Shown here: one piece after another, positions 59,074 to 64,000 of the stretch | Numbering within the stretch: position 1 is the first letter of the stretch | Layout: every line of letters begins with the position of its first letter | Assembly: GCF_000376425.1 (NCBI RefSeq) | Contig: NZ_AQWL01000002.1 | Span: 131,231 to 195,230 of the forward strand | Source of the DNA: Thiobacillus denitrificans DSM 12475 | GTDB lineage: Bacteria > Pseudomonadota > Gammaproteobacteria > Burkholderiales > Thiobacillaceae | Reading direction: 5' to 3' | DNA length: 64,000 nucleotides | Made by a program: the position numbers and the translations under genes | Notes under the pieces: model-generated | What the model saw: the letters and a program-made list of their open reading frames with translations, nothing else | Told to the model about the DNA's origin: nothing | The model's database searches: none

Positions 59074-59256
59074 ATGATCGTCATTCGCCTGCTGATCGTC
59101 GCCCTGCTGATCGCGGTGGCGGCACTCGGCCTGGCGTGGCTGTTCACCGGCAATCGCAAGTACCTCGGCTATATCGGCCGGGTGCTGCGCTTCGCGCTCA
59201 TGGTCGGCCTGATTGCCGCACTGTTTTATGTGGTGGAGCGCCTGGTGCTGCGCTGA
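59074..59256 (+). CDS. Small two-helix membrane protein, function unknown
   Basis: This 60-residue protein consists of two hydrophobic helices (about 3-24 and 38-57) joined by the basic loop TGNRKYLGYIGR. CAGGA lies directly upstream of the ATG. It follows lpxC on the same strand after 133 bases. The regular amphipathic pattern suggests a genuine gene, but I recognise no family. Confidence 0.6.
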   Translation: MIVIRLLIVALLIAVAALGLAWLFTGNRKYLGYIGRVLRFALMVGLIAALFYVVERLVLR

Positions 59257-59502
59257 ACGGGTCGTTCTGCGTTCCCGGCACGCCGGATCGAAGCACCGGG
59301 CCGGCGCAATAGCGGGCCTATGCCGGTTTTGGTCGCGTGTATCCGCTGTTTTGTCATGACCGTGCCTCCTGCACTCAGGCGTCAACCGCAGAATCCAGCC
59401 GCCCCTGCTTGCCCGAAAGGGCTATAAAGAAAAAATTCCGGACGGGCAGAACAGCCCGCTTTACCCGTCGGCATGACTTGATCCTGACATTGGGGAGCTT
59501 CC

Positions 59503-61353
59503 ATGAACGCCCTGCAATGCATCTGGCTGGTTCCACTATGGTTTTTGCTTGCCCTGTCGGGCACCTCCGCGCTAGGCCAGGAGGATGACGAGGCGTGGGC
59601 ACCCACGCCGCCGCGGCTGAGCTTCACCGATGGCGAGGTGTCGTACTGGCGGCAGGGAGCCGACGCGTGGACGCGCGCGCGCCCCAATCTGGCGCTGACG
59701 GAGGGCGACGCGCTGTATAGCGGCAACGACGCCAACTTCGAGGTGCAATTCGGCAGCCGCAGCTTCGTGCGCGTGGACGCCAACAGCCAGCTGTCGCTGC
59801 TGGAGCAGGATGAGCGCCGCATCCAGTTCAAGCTGGCCGACGGGCGGGCTTCCTTCGACATGCGCAGCATCGCAGCGGGCGACACGGTGGAGGTGAACAC
59901 GCCGAATGCGGTGTTCGTCATCGGGCATCCCGGCTACTACCGGGTGGAGGTGGCCGACCGCGATACTCACTTCATCACCCGCCGTGGCGGCGAGGCCACC
60001 GTGACCACGGCCGACGGCCGCTCGCTGGGTATTTATCCTTCCGAAGATATCGTCGTCACCGCAGGCAATCCGGTGAAAGTGGCCACTTACGCCGCGCCCG
60101 AGCCGGATGCCTGGGATCGCTGGAACGATGCGCGCAGCGACCGCATCGGCGAATCGATCAGCAGCCGTTACCTGCCGCCCGATGTGTACGGTGCGGAAGA
60201 ACTCGATCACTACGGCCGCTGGCGCGTGGTGCCGACCTACGGCTCGGTGTGGATACCCTACGGTGTAAGCGCCACCTGGGCGCCCTACAGCACCGGCTCG
60301 TGGGTGTGGGATCCTTATTACGAATGGACCTGGATCGACGATGCGCCGTGGGGCTGGGCCCCCTTTCATTACGGTCGCTGGGTATTTATCGACGGCTTCT
60401 GGGCGTGGGCGCCGGGGCCGGTGGTGCGGCGTTCGGTGTACTCGCCTGCCCTGGTGGCGTTCATGATCCGTGGCCATGACGTGTCGGCGAGCATCAGCTT
60501 CGGCCTGCCGGGGCTGTGGTGGGTGGCGCTCTCCTGGGGCGAGCCGGTGCTGCCGTGGTGGGGGCGTCCGGAACGTCGTGGCCATCCCCGCTGGGCGGGC
60601 TGGGGCGGACCGCGCATCGTCAACAACGTGGTGATCAGGCAAACCACGGTCATCAAGGCGGAGAACATCCATTTCCACAATGCCGGATTGCCGCGCGCCG
60701 TCCACACGTTACCAGCCGACAAGTTCGGGCGCGCGCAGACTCGCCCGGTCATGGAAACGCGTTACCGTGCCACCGACTTTGCGCCGGTGCGCGGCGAACT
60801 GCCGGTCAGGCCCTCACGCGCCAGCCTGTCCGGCGGCGCACCCAAGGGGGTGCAGCCACCACGCGAAATTACCTCGCGTCCGGTGGTGTCGACGCGCATG
60901 CCGCGCGAACGGACGCAGACGGAACCGTGGCAGGACGACGAAGCGCGCCTTCGCAGCCGCGACGTGACGCAATCCCGCTACGTGATTCCGCCGGTTCGAC
61001 GCGTCGAAGATGCGCGCAGCCTGCCGCGGCCGCCCCGTGGCGCCGAGGCGGGACCGGAGCGGATGCCGCCGCCGTTGCCGCCGCGCTATGGCGAGGTGAG
61101 ACGGGCGGCGCCCCCGCCTCCGGCCGCTTCACGCAGCCAGCCTCCGGCTCGCGAGCGCGCGCTCCCGCGAAGTGAGACGCTGCCCTCGCCTCGGCCAGCC
61201 CGACCGCCGGCAACGGACGGCATGCAGATGCCGCGGGCACGCCCCGAGTCCGCCGTGCCGCGTGGCGAAGCCAGTCGAGACGGCAGGGCGCGACCGTTTC
61301 CTGGTCAGCCGGCCAACCAGACCTACAGGAGCCGGGACCGCAACGCGCGTTGA
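59503..61353 (+). CDS. FecR-like / DUF6600 secreted protein
   Basis: This 616-residue exported protein has a signal peptide ending ALG-QED, a FecR-like beta domain (about 35-175, with EGDALYSGNDANFEVQFG and FVRVDANSQLSLLE), then a Trp/Tyr-rich repeated segment (WVWDPYYEWTWIDDAPWGWAP near 267-287) typical of DUF6600. The C-terminal 200 residues are Pro/Arg-rich and probably disordered. GGGGAG lies eight bases before the ATG. It is periplasmic or surface-exposed, with no defined function. It converges on the broken cyclase gene. Confidence 0.78.
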   Translation: MNALQCIWLVPLWFLLALSGTSALGQEDDEAWAPTPPRLSFTDGEVSYWRQGADAWTRARPNLALTEGDALYSGNDANFEVQFGSRSFVRVDANSQLSLLEQDERRIQFKLADGRASFDMRSIAAGDTVEVNTPNAVFVIGHPGYYRVEVADRDTHFITRRGGEATVTTADGRSLGIYPSEDIVVTAGNPVKVATYAAPEPDAWDRWNDARSDRIGESISSRYLPPDVYGAEELDHYGRWRVVPTYGSVWIPYGVSATWAPYSTGSWVWDPYYEWTWIDDAPWGWAPFHYGRWVFIDGFWAWAPGPVVRRSVYSPALVAFMIRGHDVSASISFGLPGLWWVALSWGEPVLPWWGRPERRGHPRWAGWGGPRIVNNVVIRQTTVIKAENIHFHNAGLPRAVHTLPADKFGRAQTRPVMETRYRATDFAPVRGELPVRPSRASLSGGAPKGVQPPREITSRPVVSTRMPRERTQTEPWQDDEARLRSRDVTQSRYVIPPVRRVEDARSLPRPPRGAEAGPERMPPPLPPRYGEVRRAAPPPPAASRSQPPARERALPRSETLPSPRPARPPATDGMQMPRARPESAVPRGEASRDGRARPFPGQPANQTYRSRDRNAR

Positions 61354-61363
61354 ATGGCAGGGC

Positions 61364-62826
61364 CTAAAAAGAAGATGCCACGCAGACGCGGTTGCGGCCG
61401 CCGTTTTTCGCCGCATAGAGGCCGGCGTCAGCGCGGCCGATGGCCTCTTCGTAGGACTCCGCACATCGTACTGGCTGACGCCGATGCTGACGGTGACCGA
61501 GACCGGTTGCGTACCGGCGGAGAACTGCGCCTGCTCAATTTTCAGGCGCAACTGCTCGGCAACATGCTGTGCCTGCTCCAGCGCGCTGCCCTTGAGCACG
61601 ATGAGAAACTCTTCCCCGCCCCAGCGGATGGCGATATCCGAGGCCCGCAATCCTTCCTGCAGGGATGACGCAATCTGGCTCAGAATATGGTCGCCGCCGG
61701 CATGGCCGAACCGGTCGTTGATCGATTTGAAGTGGTCGACGTCGACCAGGAGAATGGAAATCGGATGCGGATCGCGCCGGTATTCGGCGAAGGCCTTGTC
61801 GATGAGGATGCTGAAGGCCTGGCGATTGAGCAGGCCGGTGAGCTTGTCGGTGGCGGCCATGTCCTCGATGCGCCGCTGGTATCGCGCGAGTGCGACATGG
61901 GTGAGGAATAGCACCAGCAGGGTAATGCCGAGGCATACCGCGAGGTTGACGTAGAGGGTCTGGCGGATGTCGGCCAGCGCGGCGTCCGCGCGTTTCTCCA
62001 CAAACAGGTACCACTTCAGCTCGGGAATGTAGTTCACGTTGAGCAGGTGCAGGCCGCTGTCGTTCCTGAACTGGTAGGAGCCCGATTTTTCACGCAGGAT
62101 GCGGTCGACGAGGTCGCGCAGGCCCGGGGTGACACGCAGGTCGGTCTCCTGCCGCCCGGACAGGTTGCCGAACAGGACGGTCTTGCCGTGGGCGTCGACA
62201 AAGTAGATGGTGCGCTGGAAGCGCTGCTGGTAACTCGAGATGAGATGGCGCACGGCGTCCACCGTGAGCCCGACGCCGGTGGCGCCGAGGAAACGGCCGT
62301 CGAAGTCGAAGACGCGGTAGTTGACGAAAATGGTCAGGGCGTCGCGGTTGGCGAGGTCGGGGTCGACATTGATCTCGTAGGGCTCCGGCATGGCGCGCAC
62401 GCGGTAGTACTAGGCGTCGCGCGGCGCCTGCGGCGCCACCTGTTTCAGGATACCCTCGCCGGTATAGTAGCGGGCGCTGCGATCGGAGACGAAGAAGCTG
62501 CTGAATGCGCCGTAGTGTGCTTTGATCTCCCGCAGGTAACGGGCCATGGCGTCGACGTCCCGCTCCCCGCCCAGCACCCAGTCGCGCAGGAAAGTGTCAT
62601 GCGCCATGGTTGACGAGATGAGCACCGGCCGCACCATGTCTTTCTGGATTTCCGAATAGACATTGCTCGATGTAAGCGGCAATTCCTGGGCGACGATGGC
62701 GTTGAGGATCGTCTGCTTCGACACGTAGTAACTGCTCAGGGTGGTGGCGAAGAATCCCATGGCAAGCAGGATGCTCAGCCACAGGAGCAGACGCTGGCGT
62801 TTGAAAATACGATGTGTCGAGTACAT
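61364..62826 (-). pseudogene. Diguanylate cyclase with periplasmic dCache domain, doubly disrupted
   Basis: Reading from ATG 62826, a membrane anchor (residues about 12-32) and the first part of a dCache sensor domain run to an in-frame TAG at 62412-62410. Directly after it the same frame continues YYRVRAMPEPYEINVDPDLA, so a Trp or Gln codon was probably lost. A second membrane helix and a GGDEF domain with an intact active site (RWGGEEF) follow. Near 61455-61466 the frame then slips: one base restored there gives SYEEAIGRADAGLYAAKNGG, the normal GGDEF end, and stop TAG at 61366-61364. Two independent lesions argue for a pseudogene unless the assembly is wrong. Confidence 0.8.
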
Positions 62827-62980
62827 GGTCGAGAGGAGTGGGGCAGGCGGTTTCGGCGAGCGCCCTGCGGGGCGGGACGCCAAGCCTGGCAGTATGACGC
62901 CGGCCGGGCGGTTTTCAACGGCTGCGCCCTGGTTCAATATGCAATCGAAGAGGGTGGGTGGGTAAAGGTGCCTCGTCCGC

Positions 62981-63412
62981 TCAGGCTTTCCGGTGATGGC
63001 GCAACAGCCGGTCCAGGGCGTCCTTCAGCGGCCCGTCCTCGATTTCCGCGTTGAGGTGCGCCAGCCCGTCCAGCGCGGCGGGCGGCAAGCCGGTTTTCTC
63101 GACCGGGTGGACGTAGCGCGCCAGCAACTCGGGGTTGACGCTGACGCGCACCGCAGTGGCGACGATGCCGCGCTCGCCGAGGCTGGCCAGCAGGGTGTCG
63201 GTCTGCTGGCGCAGGCGGCTGGCGACGGCGCCGCTGTCGCAGGCGAGGCTCAATACGGCATTTTCCAGCTGCATGACGCGGACATGCCCGGCCAGCGCGG
63301 CGGGCAGGGAACGATCAAGCGCCGCCTGGGTCTTGAGCAGGGTGCGGGCGCGCACGGCCAGAGCGTTCGGCAGTTGACTGGCGAGCAGGTCAGACAGGCT
63401 GGAGGCGCTCAT
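62981..63412 (-). CDS. DUF721 / DciA-like protein
   Basis: This 143-residue protein matches the DUF721 fold: an N-terminal helical part, then a KH-like core ([28 protein letters not shown] near 43-70). In bacteria without DnaC, DciA proteins load the replicative helicase; shorter DUF721 proteins are less well defined. It is divergent from secA with about 90 bases between the starts, an arrangement I recall in other betaproteobacteria. ATG 63412 is the natural start. Confidence 0.75.
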   Translation of the reverse strand: MSASSLSDLLASQLPNALAVRARTLLKTQAALDRSLPAALAGHVRVMQLENAVLSLACDSGAVASRLRQQTDTLLASLGERGIVATAVRVSVNPELLARYVHPVEKTGLPPAALDGLAHLNAEIEDGPLKDALDRLLRHHRKA

Positions 63413-63501
63413 GCGGGCGACACGACAGCGTCACGGGAAGCCCGTTCCGCTATGTTAAAATTCAAAGATTTACCGCGTCCTGCGGGCATTTCGGATTCCT
63501 C

Positions 63502-64000
63502 ATGCTGCAATCCATGTTCAAGAAAGTTTTCGGCAGCCGCAACGACCGGCTGGTCAAACAATACCTGCAAAAGGTGAAAGCGATCAACGCGCTGGAACCG
63601 GCGATGGAGAAATTGTCCGACGCCGAACTGGCCGGCAAGACCGCCGAATTCAAGTCGCGCCTGGGCCAGGCCGGTACGCCCGCCGCGAGCGAGACGCTCG
63701 ACAAGCTGCTGCCGGAGGCTTTCGCCGTGGTGCGCGAGGCCTCGAGGCGGGTGCTCGGCATGCGCCACTTCGATGTGCAGATGGTCGGCGGCATGGTGCT
63801 GCACGACGGCAAGATCGCCGAGATGCGCACCGGCGAGGGCAAGACGCTGATGGCGACGCTGCCTGCCTATCTGAATGCGCTGGCGGGCAAGGGCGTGCAT
63901 GTGGTGACGGTGAACGACTACCTCGCCAGCCGCGATGCCGAGTGGATGGGCCGGCTGTATGGCTTCCTCGGCCTGACCACCGGGGTCAACCTGTCGCAGA
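63502..64000 (+). CDS. secA: Preprotein translocase ATPase SecA (5' part, cut by window edge)
   Basis: SecA drives protein export through SecYEG. The visible 166 residues begin [16 protein letters not shown], close to the E. coli N-terminus, and include the Q-motif region [14 protein letters not shown], Walker A MRTGEGKT and [16 protein letters not shown]. The reading frame runs off the end of the window. ATG 63502 is preferred to the in-frame ATG 63514 by comparison with the family. The gene follows the dcw cluster as in other proteobacteria, but without an adjacent secM. Confidence 0.97.
   Translation, partial: MLQSMFKKVFGSRNDRLVKQYLQKVKAINALEPAMEKLSDAELAGKTAEFKSRLGQAGTPAASETLDKLLPEAFAVVREASRRVLGMRHFDVQMVGGMVLHDGKIAEMRTGEGKTLMATLPAYLNALAGKGVHVVTVNDYLASRDAEWMGRLYGFLGLTTGVNLSQ

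Overview
The window is GC-rich chromosomal DNA of a Gram-negative bacterium, most likely a betaproteobacterium. The evidence is a complete division and cell-wall (dcw) cluster in the order mraZ to lpxC running towards secA, LPS and outer-membrane genes (lpxC, pldA, a TolC-type channel), a meso-diaminopimelate-type MurE, a ubiquinone-pathway decarboxylase (ubiD), a type A RNase P RNA, and a groE operon that carries both a sigma-32 promoter and a CIRCE operator. A relative of Thiobacillus or Sulfuricella (Nitrosomonadales) is a guess from overall gene content. No tRNA, rRNA, insertion sequence, prophage or CRISPR array was seen; this looks like core chromosome with modest accessory pieces.

Positions 1-9450. 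On the minus strand, a cNMP/CBS/DUF294 signalling protein is translationally coupled to a 3'-5' exonuclease. A periplasmic Spy-like protein (plus) follows, then groES-groEL (minus) with CIRCE, a heat-shock promoter and a terminator. After a gap with no clear gene comes a coupled DUF2868 membrane protein / DUF3482 GTPase pair (minus).

Positions 9450-24400. bioA and a TetR repressor precede a long plus-strand locus: TolC-type channel, HlyD adaptor, two separate ABC ATPases, two ABC-2 permeases, a cytochrome c'-like protein, a TetR-family protein without its DNA-binding domain, and a patatin lipoprotein. A second full TetR, a beta-CASP RNA-nuclease-like protein and outer-membrane phospholipase A follow. 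The exporter resembles YbhGFSR with YbhF split in two. Both the first tetR and the exporter have an inverted repeat lying over the -10 and start region of a recognisable promoter.

Positions 24400-39560. Mixed housekeeping genes: a trypsin-like protease; a two-gene UDP-GalNAcA synthesis module; sodC; an HDOD-GAF regulator with a monoheme cytochrome; dacB with two tiny downstream genes; a glycine-zipper protein; ubiD with a PyrR-like phosphoribosyltransferase; yraN-diaA-dolP divergent from rsmI-pyrC; and a DUF1269-like membrane protein.

Positions 39560-59260. rnpB is followed by a terminator, a perfect DnaA box, and the mraZ promoter overlaid by four 10-bp-spaced GTGGG/T repeats, the MraZ operator. 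Then comes the uninterrupted dcw operon (mraZ, rsmH, ftsL, ftsI, murE, murF, mraY, murD, ftsW, murG, murC, murB, ddl, ftsQ, ftsA, ftsZ, lpxC). Most junctions overlap by 1-4 bases.

Positions 59260-64000. A FecR/DUF6600 protein, a diguanylate cyclase gene broken by an in-frame amber codon and a one-base frameshift, a DciA-like DUF721 gene (minus), and the start of secA cut by the window edge.
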